This document shows, one piece after another, positions 29,825 to 40,645 of a stretch of 64,000 nt of DNA. The DNA comes from Cellulomonas humilata (GTDB lineage: Bacteria; Actinomycetota; Actinomycetes; Actinomycetales; Cellulomonadaceae). Under the pieces are notes generated by a model. The model saw nothing but the letters and a program-made list of their open reading frames with translations. It had not been told where the DNA came from and did no database searches. The translations under genes and the position numbers were made by a program. The stretch is from contig NZ_JABMCI010000067.1 of assembly GCF_013359775.1 (NCBI RefSeq), positions 1-64,000 of the forward strand, read 5' to 3'. Position 1 is the first letter of the stretch, and every line of letters begins with the position of its first letter.

Positions 29825-30843
29825 GCGGGGGACGACCGGGCGTCACAGGCACGGGGCCGTGGCCGGGTCTGGACGCGCTCGAGGCGCAGACGGTCGTCGT
29901 CGGCGACCTCGTCGACACCCCGTCCGAGGTGGCCGGTCTGCCGTTCACGGTGCTGCTGGCCGAGCGCGGGCCGTGGGGTGACCGGGTGGGCCGCGCCGCC
30001 GCTCTGCTCGCCGAGCTGCCCACCGAGCTGGGGCCGCACGGCTGGAAGCTCGCCGACCGGCCCAGCCGTGACGTCGCCCGGGCGCAGGCCTACCTGCGCG
30101 AGGACGTCGACGCGCTCGCGGTCGCCTGCCACGGCTGGACCGGCCCGCTGGTCGTGCCGGTCCTGGGGCCGATGACCCTCGCCGCCAACCTCTACCTGGC
30201 GCGCGGTGACCGCGTGGTGTCCGACCCCGGCGCCGTCCGGGAGCTCGCCGCGTCCCTGGCTGCCGGGATCGTCGAGCACCTGGCCGCGATCCGCCGGTCG
30301 GTGCCCGGCATCGAGCCCACCGTGCTCCTCCAGGAGCCCCTGCTGGCCCAGGTCATGGCCGGCGTGCTGCCGTCGTTCTCGGGCTACTCCGCGCTCCGCT
30401 CGGTGCCCGGGCCGGTGGCTGCCGAGCGCATCGGCGACGTGGCCTCCGCCTTGGACGGCGTCCGCGTGATCGTGCACGGCGGCAGCGCATGGACGTCGCT
30501 CGGCGCCATCCGGGCATCCGAGGTCGACGGGTTCGCGCTCGCGGTCTCCGCGCTCGACGAGCGCAGCTGGGAGAAGGTCGCCGAGGCGGTCGAGGGCGGG
30601 CTCGCGTTCTGGCCCGAGCTGCCCCCGCAGGCGTCCTCGCAGTGCGCCGGCCCGGACGTGACCGGTCAGGCCGATACGCTCACCCGGCCGTGGCGGTCCG
30701 TGGGGCTGGCGATGGCGGGGCTGCGCGACGTCGTGCTGCTGGCCGGCGACATCACCGGCCGCGGCAGCCCGGACGAGGCGCGGGCGGTGCTGGCCGGACT
30801 GGCGCGGGCCGCACGGATCGTGGCCGAACGAGCGGAGGACTGA
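29821..30843 (+). CDS. MetE C-terminal-like (cobalamin-independent methionine synthase-like) protein
   Basis: About 340 residues, much shorter than full MetE (about 750). It resembles the UROD/MetE C-terminal barrel family found next to mnmA and ligA in mycobacteria (the Rv3015c position). Segments include [55 protein letters not shown] and [16 protein letters not shown] complete MetE zinc site is not evident, so a true methionine synthase activity is doubtful. GTG 29821 overlaps the mnmA stop by four bases, marking a coupled operon. Confidence 0.8.
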   Translation: MSGGRPGVTGTGPWPGLDALEAQTVVVGDLVDTPSEVAGLPFTVLLAERGPWGDRVGRAAALLAELPTELGPHGWKLADRPSRDVARAQAYLREDVDALAVACHGWTGPLVVPVLGPMTLAANLYLARGDRVVSDPGAVRELAASLAAGIVEHLAAIRRSVPGIEPTVLLQEPLLAQVMAGVLPSFSGYSALRSVPGPVAAERIGDVASALDGVRVIVHGGSAWTSLGAIRASEVDGFALAVSALDERSWEKVAEAVEGGLAFWPELPPQASSQCAGPDVTGQADTLTRPWRSVGLAMAGLRDVVLLAGDITGRGSPDEARAVLAGLARAARIVAERAED

Positions 30844-30845
30844 GC

Positions 30846-31229
30846 GTGGCTGCTGCACAGCCGAGCGTGGGGCGCGCCCTCGCGCTCCTGGTGGCGTCGG
30901 GGGCGGCGATCGTCGGCATGGTCCTGCTCGTGATCTGCTACACGGGCATCGGGGTGACCAGCCTGACGTCCTCGGTCGACGACATGGACCCGTGCGTCGA
31001 GGCGTACTCGGCCGGGACCGACTCCGCGAGCGTGCGGTACACCGTCGCGCCGCCGCGGGCCATCTGCACGTGGGACGTGGACGGCGAGCCGACCGATGTG
31101 GTCGTGGCCGCTGCGTCCGTGCCGCTGTTCGCCACCGGTGCCGTGCTCGCCGTGGGCGGCGTGCTGGTGTGCGGGGTGCTGGTGGTCGGGCCGTGGCTGA
31201 GCCGACGACGGCGGCTCGACGAGGCGTAG
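30846..31229 (+). CDS. Small two-helix membrane protein
   Basis: About 127 residues. The N-terminal membrane helix (about 10-32, ALALLVASGAAIVGMVLLVIC) and a C-terminal one (about 88-115, AASVPLFATGAVLAVGGVLVCGVLVVGPW) flank an extracytoplasmic loop of about 50 residues holding two cysteines (DPCVEAY, RAICTW) that could form a disulfide. A basic C-terminus (SRRRRLDEA) faces the cytosol. GTG 30846 starts two bases after the previous stop, so it belongs to the cysteine desulfurase operon. No recognised family. Confidence 0.7.
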   Translation: MAAAQPSVGRALALLVASGAAIVGMVLLVICYTGIGVTSLTSSVDDMDPCVEAYSAGTDSASVRYTVAPPRAICTWDVDGEPTDVVVAAASVPLFATGAVLAVGGVLVCGVLVVGPWLSRRRRLDEA

Positions 31230-31271
31230 GTCTTCGCCTCGATCGATCACCCACCACCGACCCTCACCTGC

Positions 31272-34191
<2,920 letters not shown>

Positions 34192-34192
34192 G

Positions 34193-35473
34193 GTGGCCGC
34201 CGGCGCCGTCGTCCGTGTGGCGGTCGGTGGGCAGGTGGCCGACGCCGGGGCGCTGACCGCCGAGGCCTACCTGGCCGACCGGCTGGTGGACGCGACCGAC
34301 TCCTACGCGGACGAGCTGCGGGACGCGGAGCGCCGGGCGCGTGAGGCGACCCTGCTGGTCGCCCTGCTGCCCACGGACGACGGAGAGCCGGTGGTCGTCG
34401 GCACCGTCACGCTCGCGCCCTACGGCACGTCGTACGCCGAGATCGCGGAGCCGGGCGAGCTGGAGATCCGCATGCTCGCGGTGGCTCCGGAGGCGCGGCG
34501 GCGGGGGATCGCGGAGCTGCTGGTGTCGGCGGCGCTGCGCGAGGCGGTCGCCGGCGGGGCGCGCCGCGTGGTGCTCTCGACGCTCGACTCGATGGAGGCC
34601 GCGCAGCGGCTGTACAAGCGGCTCGGCTTCGTCGCGGTGCCGGAGCGGGACTGGGGGCATGTCGAGGTCCACCTGCGCGTGCACACCTGGACCCCGCCCG
34701 ATGCGCCCGGGGCGCTGGTGGAGTCGGCGACGTGGCTGCCCGCCCGCGTGGTCGACGTCGACGGCTGGCGGGTGGGCCTGTCGGGTGGCCTGACGCGACG
34801 CGCCAACAGCGTGCTGCCGCTCGGTGCGCCCGTGGACGTCACGGCCGCGCTCGACCGGGTCGAGGAGCTCTACGCCCGCGAGGGCCAGCCGTCGATCGTG
34901 CGGGTGTGCCGCGCGTCGCCCCGCGGCCTGGACGACCTGCTCGCCCTGCGCGACTACGAGGTGGCGTCGCGCACGGACGTGCTGGTCCGGGAGCTCGACG
35001 GGATCGAGTTGCCGCACGGCGCCCCGCGCACGGGTGCGGGTCCGGTGCGCATCGCCGTCGCCGACCGACCGGACGACGCCTGGCTCACGGAGTGGTCCGG
35101 CTCCAAGGCCCGCCTGCACGCCACGGGTGCCGCCGCTCAGGCCGACGAGACGAGCCTGCGGCTGGCCCGCACGGTGCTCGGCGGCGCACCGGCGATCTAC
35201 CTCACGGCGACCGATCCCACGGGGCTGGTCGGCGTGATCCGCGCCGCGTTCGCGGAGGACTGGGTGGCTCTGTCGTGCCTGGTCGTCGCGGCACGCGCCC
35301 GCCGCCGCGGACTCGGTCGGGCCCTGACCCTGCGCGCGCTGGACGAGGCCGCCCAGCGCGGTGCCCGGAGGGCGTTCCTCCAGGTGGAGGCGGAGAACAC
35401 GGGTGCCGGGTCGTTGTACTCAGGCCTCGGGTTCCAGCCCGCGGAACGGTACGTGTACCGGGAGCGTCGCTAG
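34193..35473 (+). CDS. Tandem GNAT acetyltransferase (two-domain)
   Basis: About 426 residues with two acetyltransferase regions. N-terminal GNAT (about 1-165) has EIRMLAVAPEARRRGIAELLVSAALREA and RLYKRLGFVAV. The C-terminal part (about 175-426) starts with a small beta domain (WLPARVVDVDGWRVGLSGGL...NSVLPLG) of the kind found before GNAT domains in Rv0428c-like proteins, and ends with VALSCLVVAARARRRGLGRALTLRAL and SLYSGLGFQPAERYVYRER. GTG 34193 begins one base after the ligA stop. Substrate unknown; mycothiol synthase is also a tandem GNAT but has a different pattern. Confidence 0.8.
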   Translation: MAAGAVVRVAVGGQVADAGALTAEAYLADRLVDATDSYADELRDAERRAREATLLVALLPTDDGEPVVVGTVTLAPYGTSYAEIAEPGELEIRMLAVAPEARRRGIAELLVSAALREAVAGGARRVVLSTLDSMEAAQRLYKRLGFVAVPERDWGHVEVHLRVHTWTPPDAPGALVESATWLPARVVDVDGWRVGLSGGLTRRANSVLPLGAPVDVTAALDRVEELYAREGQPSIVRVCRASPRGLDDLLALRDYEVASRTDVLVRELDGIELPHGAPRTGAGPVRIAVADRPDDAWLTEWSGSKARLHATGAAAQADETSLRLARTVLGGAPAIYLTATDPTGLVGVIRAAFAEDWVALSCLVVAARARRRGLGRALTLRALDEAAQRGARRAFLQVEAENTGAGSLYSGLGFQPAERYVYRERR

Positions 35474-35482
35474 AGCGGGTGG

Positions 35483-36265
35483 TCAGCGGGCCTCCCCGGC
35501 GGGGTCGAGCGCCTCGAGCAGCGCCCGGCGCGCTCCGGCCGTCCCGTCGCGTGGCACGCGCAGGTCCAGGACGACGCGACCGGGCCGGTCGGAGAGCACC
35601 ACCACCCGGTCCGCCAGCAGCAGCGCCTCGTCGACGTCGTGCGTCACGAGCACCACCGCACGCCCGCGGCCCGCGAGGTCGAGGCCGGCGAGCCAGGCGT
35701 TCATGCGGCGTCGCGTGATCGCGTCGAGCGCGCCGAACGGCTCGTCCAGGAGCAGGATCGGGCGCCCCGGCAGGCAGGTCCGGAGCAGGGCGAGGCGCTG
35801 CCGCATGCCCCCCGACAGCTCGTGCGGCCACGCCCGCTCGAACCCCGCCAACCCGAACTCGTCGAACAAGGCCCGCGCCCGGGCGTCGGCGACCGCCCGG
35901 TCCATTCCCGCGATCCGTGCCCCGACCAGCGCGTTCGGGAGCGCCCGGCGCCACGGGAGCAGCCCGTCCCGCTGGGGCATCCACGCTGCGCTCCGGCCGC
36001 ACGCCGTACCCGTGGAACGGCCCGTCACGGTCGCGCCGGGCGGCGTCAGTCCGGCGAGCACCCGCAGCAGGGTCGACTTGCCGCAGCCGGACGGGCCGAC
36101 GACCGCGACGAACTCCCCGACCGCCACCTCCAGGTCGACCTCCTGCAGTGCGACGACGGCGCCCACCGCGCGGCGCCCCGTGCCGGGGAACGTCACGGTG
36201 AGCCCGGCGACCTCGAGTGCCGGCGCCGCCGCCGTCGGCGCCTCAGTCGACGGGGAGGTAGTCAT
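35483..36265 (-). CDS. Thiamine-precursor ABC transporter ATPase (ThiZ-like)
   Basis: ATP-hydrolysing subunit of a nitrate/taurine/HMP-type importer, about 260 residues. Walker A VVGPSGCGKSTLLRVLAG, Q-loop WMPQRDGLLPWRR, signature ELSGGMRQRLALLR, Walker B PILLLDEPFGALD, switch His in VLVTHDVDEA. ATG 36265 overlaps the 3' end of the binding-protein gene by 23 bp. It is the last gene of the operon behind the TPP riboswitch, so the substrate is probably hydroxymethylpyrimidine or a related thiamine precursor. Confidence 0.88.
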   Translation of the reverse strand: MTTSPSTEAPTAAAPALEVAGLTVTFPGTGRRAVGAVVALQEVDLEVAVGEFVAVVGPSGCGKSTLLRVLAGLTPPGATVTGRSTGTACGRSAAWMPQRDGLLPWRRALPNALVGARIAGMDRAVADARARALFDEFGLAGFERAWPHELSGGMRQRLALLRTCLPGRPILLLDEPFGALDAITRRRMNAWLAGLDLAGRGRAVVLVTHDVDEALLLADRVVVLSDRPGRVVLDLRVPRDGTAGARRALLEALDPAGEAR

Positions 36266-37232
36266 CGGTCCACGCGGCGTCCGTGTCGAACCCCGCGTCG
36301 GCGAGGTCGTGCTCCTGCAGGAACCCGACGAAGTCGTCCCAGACCGTCGCCTCCTGGACACCCCAGTGCTCAGGGTCGTCGGTGTAGCGGGGGGCGAGCC
36401 ACTGCGCGCTGAGCGTGAGCAGCTCCGGGTCGATCTCGGGCGCCGCCGCGTGGATCGCGTCGGCGGCGGCCTGCGGCTCGGCGATGGCGTCCTGGTACCC
36501 GTGCGTGAGGGCGGCGAGGAAGTCGCGGACCAGCGCGGGGTCGTCGTCGAGGTGCTGCTGCGAGGTGGCGACGAGCGGCGTGTACCAGTCGGGGATGCAG
36601 TCGGTGTGGTCGATGAAGGGGATCGTCGAGACGTCCAGGCCGTCGATCTGGCCGAGCCGGATCGTGTCCCACGCGTCGAACACCCACGCGGTGTCGAACT
36701 GGCGCTCCGTCAGGCCGATCCGGAAGTCGTCGCTCGAGAGCGGGGTCAGCTCGACGGCGTCCGGGTCGCCGCCGTCGCACGCGACGAGGGTCCGGATGAG
36801 CGCCTCCTCGAGCTCCGAGCCGTACGACCCGTACGAGTGGCCCGCCAGGTCGCGGGGCCGGGTCACGCCCGTCTCCGTCAGGGAGATCAGGCTCGACGTG
36901 TTGTGCTGGATGACGGTCGCCACGGAGACGACCTCGGCCCCCTGCTCCCGGGCGGGGACGAGTCCCTCGGCCACGGAGAACGCGAAGTCGGCCTTGCCCG
37001 CGGCGAGCAGCTGCAGGCCGGAGGTGTCACCGGGCTCGACGATCGTCAGGTCGATCCCCGCGTCGGCGAAGTAACCGCGTGCCTGGGCGAGGTAGAGGCC
37101 GGAGTGGTTGGTGTTCGGTGTCCAGTCGAGGATGACGGACACGGGTCGCAGCGCGGGCTCGTCGGCGGCGACCGCCGTGCAGGCGGTGAGCAGAGCGAGG
37201 CTCGCGACAGCAGCGAGGAGACGGGTTCTCAC
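36243..37232 (-). CDS. Thiamine-precursor-binding lipoprotein (ThiY/NMT1-like)
   Basis: About 329 residues. Lipoprotein signal peptide TRLLAAVASLALLTAC with lipobox LTAC. The mature part is of the NMT1/THI5 type: VSVILDWTPNTNHSGLYLAQARGYFADAGIDLTIVEPGDTSG, DFAFSVAEGLVPAREQGAEV, LAGHSYGSYGSELEEA and DWYTPLVATSQQHL. The WTPNTNHSGLYLA region is typical of HMP/formylaminopyrimidine binding proteins. GTG 37232 has GGAAGGA eight bases upstream and overlaps the permease stop by four bases. Confidence 0.88.
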   Translation of the reverse strand: MRTRLLAAVASLALLTACTAVAADEPALRPVSVILDWTPNTNHSGLYLAQARGYFADAGIDLTIVEPGDTSGLQLLAAGKADFAFSVAEGLVPAREQGAEVVSVATVIQHNTSSLISLTETGVTRPRDLAGHSYGSYGSELEEALIRTLVACDGGDPDAVELTPLSSDDFRIGLTERQFDTAWVFDAWDTIRLGQIDGLDVSTIPFIDHTDCIPDWYTPLVATSQQHLDDDPALVRDFLAALTHGYQDAIAEPQAAADAIHAAAPEIDPELLTLSAQWLAPRYTDDPEHWGVQEATVWDDFVGFLQEHDLADAGFDTDAAWTDDYLPVD

Positions 37233-38020
37233 AAGGGGGTCCTTCCAGGACGAGAGGGGAGCGACGGCCGCTGCCACGGGGTGGCAAGCCGGGCGAGGCC
37301 GTCGACGAGCAGGAACAGCAGGCCGGTGAGCACGGCGACGAGGGCGACGGCGACGAGGATCTGGTCGACCTCGTAGCCCTTGCGCGAGCGCTGGACGAAC
37401 ACGCCCAGGCCGCTCTGGCCGGCGAGGTACTCGGCGACGACGGCCGCGCCGATCGCGTACGTCGCGGCCACGCGCAGGCCGCCGAGCGCTCCGGGCACGG
37501 ACGCCGGGAGCTGGACGAGCCAGAACTGGTGGCGGCGGGTGCCGCCGAGCCCGGCGACCATCTCGGAGTGCTCCGCGTCGACGGTGGCCATCGCGGTCAC
37601 GGCCGCCACCAGCACCGGGAAGAACGCCGTGAGGGCGACGAGCACGATCTTGGGCAGCAGGCCGAAGCCGGCCCACAGGATGAGCAGGGGCGCGAGCACC
37701 ACCGTCGGCACGGTCTGCGTGAGCGTGACCAGCGGGTAGAGGGTGTCCGACACCCACGGGAACGCCGCGATGAGCACGGCGAGCAGCAGCCCGACGACGG
37801 CCCCGACGACCAGCCCGAGGCCGGCCTCGGTCAGGGTCGTGGCGACGTCGGTCCCGAGCAGCGGCGCGACCTCGACCGCGGTGCGCGCGACCTGCGACGG
37901 CGGTGGCAGGACGAACGCCGGGAGGTCGGACAGGCGCACCCCGACCTCCCAGCCGACGAGCAGGACGAGCCCGGCCGCCGCCGGTGCGACGACGCGGCGC
38001 CAGCGATGCCTGACGAGCAT
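37229..38020 (-). CDS. Thiamine-precursor ABC transporter permease (ThiX-like)
   Basis: About 263 residues, six predicted membrane segments starting VVAPAAAGLVLLVGWEVGV. The EAA-type loop is MVAGLGGTRRHQFWLVQLPASVPGALGGLRV. It also has VTLTQTVPTVVLAPLLILWAGFG, characteristic of SsuC/ThiX-type permeases. ATG 38020 begins four bases after the thiamine-binding protein stop. Operon context with a TPP riboswitch gives the substrate class. Confidence 0.9.
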   Translation of the reverse strand: MLVRHRWRRVVAPAAAGLVLLVGWEVGVRLSDLPAFVLPPPSQVARTAVEVAPLLGTDVATTLTEAGLGLVVGAVVGLLLAVLIAAFPWVSDTLYPLVTLTQTVPTVVLAPLLILWAGFGLLPKIVLVALTAFFPVLVAAVTAMATVDAEHSEMVAGLGGTRRHQFWLVQLPASVPGALGGLRVAATYAIGAAVVAEYLAGQSGLGVFVQRSRKGYEVDQILVAVALVAVLTGLLFLLVDGLARLATPWQRPSLPSRPGRTPL

Positions 38021-38024
38021 CGCG

Positions 38025-38318
38025 TCAGGCCCGGAACTTGCCCACGAGGTCCTGGATCGTGGGTCCGGTGTCGTCCTTGGCCTGCCCCACCTTGATCACG
38101 CTGGAGACGCCGGACGCTCCCGCCAGCACGGTCGCCTCGTGCACCGCGCGCAGCAGCGGCCAGAGCTGGTCGGGCGTGCCCTGGATGGTGGTGCCCATGG
38201 CGCCGACCTCGTAGACGAGTCCGGACTGCTGGATGACGGCGATGGCGGCGTCGACGTAGGCGTAGCGGTCGTCGTCTGTCCCGCTCGGGCGGGGAGAGAC
38301 CTGGATCTGTGCGAGCAC
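38025..38318 (-). CDS. Thiamine-binding protein, MTH1187/YkoF-like
   Basis: About 97 residues, a small soluble ferredoxin-like-fold protein: LAQIQVSPRPSGTDDDRYAYVDAAIAVIQQSGLVYEVGAMGTTIQG, matching the MTH1187/YkoF thiamine-binding family. Such proteins bind thiamine or its pyrimidine moiety in the cytosol. GTG 38318 has GGAGGA six bases upstream, whereas the longer frame starting at 38405 lies in the untranslated leader after the riboswitch. First gene of the operon, followed after four bases by the permease. Confidence 0.9.
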   Translation of the reverse strand: MLAQIQVSPRPSGTDDDRYAYVDAAIAVIQQSGLVYEVGAMGTTIQGTPDQLWPLLRAVHEATVLAGASGVSSVIKVGQAKDDTGPTIQDLVGKFRA

Positions 38319-38429
38319 GGTGTTCCTCCGGGGGTCGGACCGGGCACGCTGCGCCGAGGTCCGTCCGCACGGGTACGACGACGACGGCGGCCCGGCGACG
38401 GACACGACCGCCCACGCCGCGCTCGGTGG

Positions 38430-38537
38430 CGCATCCCTCCGCTGGCATTACCCAGTTCAGGTTCTCGGGTCGACCTGCGCTGACACCGTGGTGTCGCGGC
38501 ACGTCCTCTCAGCCCGGCTGTCCCGAGCTCCCCTGCG
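38430..38537 (-). promoter_or_regulatory. TPP riboswitch (THI element)
   Basis: On the minus strand the segment shows the conserved thiamine pyrophosphate aptamer: GGAGCTCGGGA, then GCCGGGCTGAGAGGA (the CTGAGA pyrimidine sensor), a variable arm, GAACCTGAACTGGGTAATGCC (pyrophosphate sensor, with the GGTAATGCCAG core) and GCGGAGGGATGCG. The terminal CGCA/TGCG pairs close P1. A TAGGTT -10 box at 38554-38549 precedes it. It is followed after about 110 nt by the thiamine-binding protein gene with a strong RBS, so control is most likely at translation initiation. It regulates the four-gene uptake operon down to 35483. Confidence 0.95.
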
Positions 38538-38596
38538 TTGGCAGGGCGAACCTACCCCTACCGGACAGCCCTGGCGGACTCCTTCTCACACTGCGG

Positions 38597-39349
38597 TCAG
38601 CGCCGCGGCGGGGGCAGGGTCGCGCGCCACACGTTGGCCGGGTCGAGGCCGGCCGGCAGCCCGGCCCGGGCAGCCGCAGCCTCCGCGAGCGCCCGCAGCA
38701 GCGCGGGGTCGACGGTCTCGGTGACGCGCGCGAGGACGCGTTCGTCCGGGGTCGCGACGAGCTCGAGGACGTGGCCGTCGATCGTGAGCGCGCCGGTGTA
38801 CTCGCCGTCGGAGACGTCGGGCCACTCGAGGTGTGCCTGGACCTGGTCGACGTCCCTGAACGTCTCGACGTCGCCGGCCTTGTCGCGCAGGAACGTGCCG
38901 AGGCCGCGCAGGCGGTCGGTCGCGCGCAGGCCGTACGGCGCGTGGCGCGTGGCGGTGCGCCACATGCCGGGCCACGGCAGCCCGCGTCGGAGGGTGACCA
39001 CGCTGCCGTCCTCGCACAGGACCCGGGCGTGCTGACCGGACCGGCCCGCCTCCTGCGACCTCCCGGCGAAGACGGCCGTCGCCAGCGTGGTGAGCCACTC
39101 CGACGGACGGTCCAGCCCGACGACTTCGCCGGTCGTGGCACCGATGGTGACGAGCAGGCAGTCGCCGTCCTCGACCGCGACGGTCAGGGGCGCGGCGCCG
39201 GCCGCGTGCGGCGTCACGACCGTGAACCAGGCGTGCGCTCTCTCGAACCACTCGAGGCGGACGTCGGCGACGTCGTCGCCGAACGGTCGCAGGGCGGCCA
39301 GGACCGTGGCGTGCACCGCGCGGTCCCGCTCGTCCGGTTCCGAGGTCAC
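38597..39349 (-). CDS. Hypothetical protein
   Basis: About 250 residues, soluble, no signal peptide or membrane segment. Composition is rich in W, H and acidic residues: LEWFERAHAWFTVVTPHAAG, GEVVGLDRPSEWLTTLATAVFAG, RGLPWPGMWRTATRHAPYGLRATDRLRGLGTFLRDKAGDVE, HLEWPDVSDGEYTGALTIDG and NVWRATLPPPRR. I do not recognise a family. GTG 39349 is six bases after TAGGTT, a leaderless-type start. It lies between the ROK gene and the thiamine operon promoter, all on the minus strand. Confidence 0.7.
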   Translation of the reverse strand: MTSEPDERDRAVHATVLAALRPFGDDVADVRLEWFERAHAWFTVVTPHAAGAAPLTVAVEDGDCLLVTIGATTGEVVGLDRPSEWLTTLATAVFAGRSQEAGRSGQHARVLCEDGSVVTLRRGLPWPGMWRTATRHAPYGLRATDRLRGLGTFLRDKAGDVETFRDVDQVQAHLEWPDVSDGEYTGALTIDGHVLELVATPDERVLARVTETVDPALLRALAEAAAARAGLPAGLDPANVWRATLPPPRR

Positions 39350-39366
39350 GGCTGCAACCTAGGGGA

Positions 39367-40536
39367 TCAGGAGATCAGGGCGTCGATCGCCGCCGCCGAC
39401 AGCACGTGCTCGGCGGCCATCGCGCTCGCACCGAGGACCCCCGCGCGGCCCTTGGTGCGGGACGCGACGATGCGCAGGTGCTGGGTGGCCAGCGGCAGGG
39501 AGCGCCGGTAGACCACCTCGCGGATGCCGGCCAGCAGGTGCTCGCCCGCCTCGGCCACGACGCCGCCGATGACGATGACCGACGGGTTGAGCATGCTCAC
39601 GCACGCGGCGAGCACCTCGCCGATGTGCCGGCCCGCCTCGCGCACCTCCCGGCTGGCGTCGAGGTCACCCGCACGGACCAGCGCGACGACGTCGGCGCTG
39701 GTGGTGGCGTTCTTCAGGGCGCTCGCGATGGCCGGACCGCTGGCGACCGCCTCGAGGCAGCCGGTGTTTCCGCAGCGGCACGGCAGGTCCAGGCCGCCCG
39801 GCACGGCGATGTGCCCGAGGTCGCCGGCCGCGCCCTGGGCGCCGCGACGGATCTGGCCGTCGGAGATGATCCCGGCACCGATGCCCGTCGCCACCTTGAC
39901 GAACAGCAGGTGGTCCACCTCGGGCCACTGCGACGTGTGCTCGCCGAGGGCCATGACGTTCACGTCGTTGTCCACCAGCACGGGGACGCGCAGCTTGCGG
40001 GACAGCAGCGCGGGGACGTCCGCGTCGTCCCAGCCCGGCATGATCGGCGGGTTGATCGGCCGGCCGGTCGAGTGCTCGACGGGTCCGGGGAGCCCGACGC
40101 CGACGCTCACGAGGTCGCTGACCGGGCGCCGGGCGGTCGCCAGCAGGTCGAGCCCGACCTCGACCACCCGGTCGAGGACCGGGCCGGGTCCCTCGGCGAT
40201 CGCGATGGTCTCGTGGTGCTCGGCGAGCACGGTGCCGACCAGGTCGGTGAGGGCGAGCCGCGAGTGGGTGGCGCCGAGGTCGACCGCGAGGACCACGCGG
40301 GCGGCCGGGTTGAACGCGAACGTGGCGGGCGGGCGACCGCCGGTCGAGCTGGCCTCGCCGGCCGGTGCGACGAACCCGGAGGACAGCAGGAGGTCGACGC
40401 GCGTCGCGATCGTGGAGCGGGCCTGGCCCGTGAGGGTGGCCAGGTCAGAGCGGGTGCGCGGGTGGCCGTCGCGGAGGAGCTGGAACATCTCTCCGGCGCC
40501 CGTCGGCCGGGGAGCGACCTTGAGGAGCTCGTCCAT
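39367..40536 (-). CDS. ROK-family transcriptional repressor
   Basis: About 389 residues. N-terminal winged HTH (about 10-75: AGEMFQLLRDGHPRTRSDLATLTG, ARSTIATRVDLLLSSGFV, wing TGGRPPATFAF) followed by a ROK domain with VLAVDLGATHSRLALTD, VSVGVGLPGPVE, VLVDNDVNVMALGEH, GAGIISDGQIRRGAQGAAGDLGHI and the zinc motif CRCGNTGCLE. ATG 40536 is taken as start; in-frame GTG 40542 is possible. It is divergent from the sugar ABC/oxidoreductase operon, which it most likely controls. Confidence 0.92.
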   Translation of the reverse strand: MDELLKVAPRPTGAGEMFQLLRDGHPRTRSDLATLTGQARSTIATRVDLLLSSGFVAPAGEASSTGGRPPATFAFNPAARVVLAVDLGATHSRLALTDLVGTVLAEHHETIAIAEGPGPVLDRVVEVGLDLLATARRPVSDLVSVGVGLPGPVEHSTGRPINPPIMPGWDDADVPALLSRKLRVPVLVDNDVNVMALGEHTSQWPEVDHLLFVKVATGIGAGIISDGQIRRGAQGAAGDLGHIAVPGGLDLPCRCGNTGCLEAVASGPAIASALKNATTSADVVALVRAGDLDASREVREAGRHIGEVLAACVSMLNPSVIVIGGVVAEAGEHLLAGIREVVYRRSLPLATQHLRIVASRTKGRAGVLGASAMAAEHVLSAAAIDALIS

Positions 40537-40558
40537 GCGCACAGTGAACCATTCCGCC

Positions 40559-40581
40559 TTACGTAGGTCACGTTCCCGTAA
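40559..40581. promoter_or_regulatory. Inverted repeat, candidate operator of the divergent ROK regulator
   Basis: TTACG at 40559-40563 is mirrored by CGTAA at 40577-40581 in the 109-bp gap between the ROK gene and the ABC operon. The repeat is short and could be chance; its position upstream of both starts is the main support. It does not resemble the 31-bp element of the other ROK system. Confidence 0.3.
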
Positions 40582-40608
40582 CCATGACACATCAGTGGCG
40601 ACTTTTGC

Positions 40609-40638
40609 TTGACGCACGGCAGAAGTGGGTTCTACGGT
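40609..40638 (+). promoter_or_regulatory. Promoter of sugar ABC/oxidoreductase operon
   Basis: TTGACG at 40609-40614, an 18-bp spacer, and TACGGT at 40633-40638. The ATG of the ABC ATPase gene lies seven bases after the -10 box, so the mRNA is probably leaderless. The -35 is one of the best matches to consensus in the window. Confidence 0.65.
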
Positions 40639-40645
40639 CCTGCTC

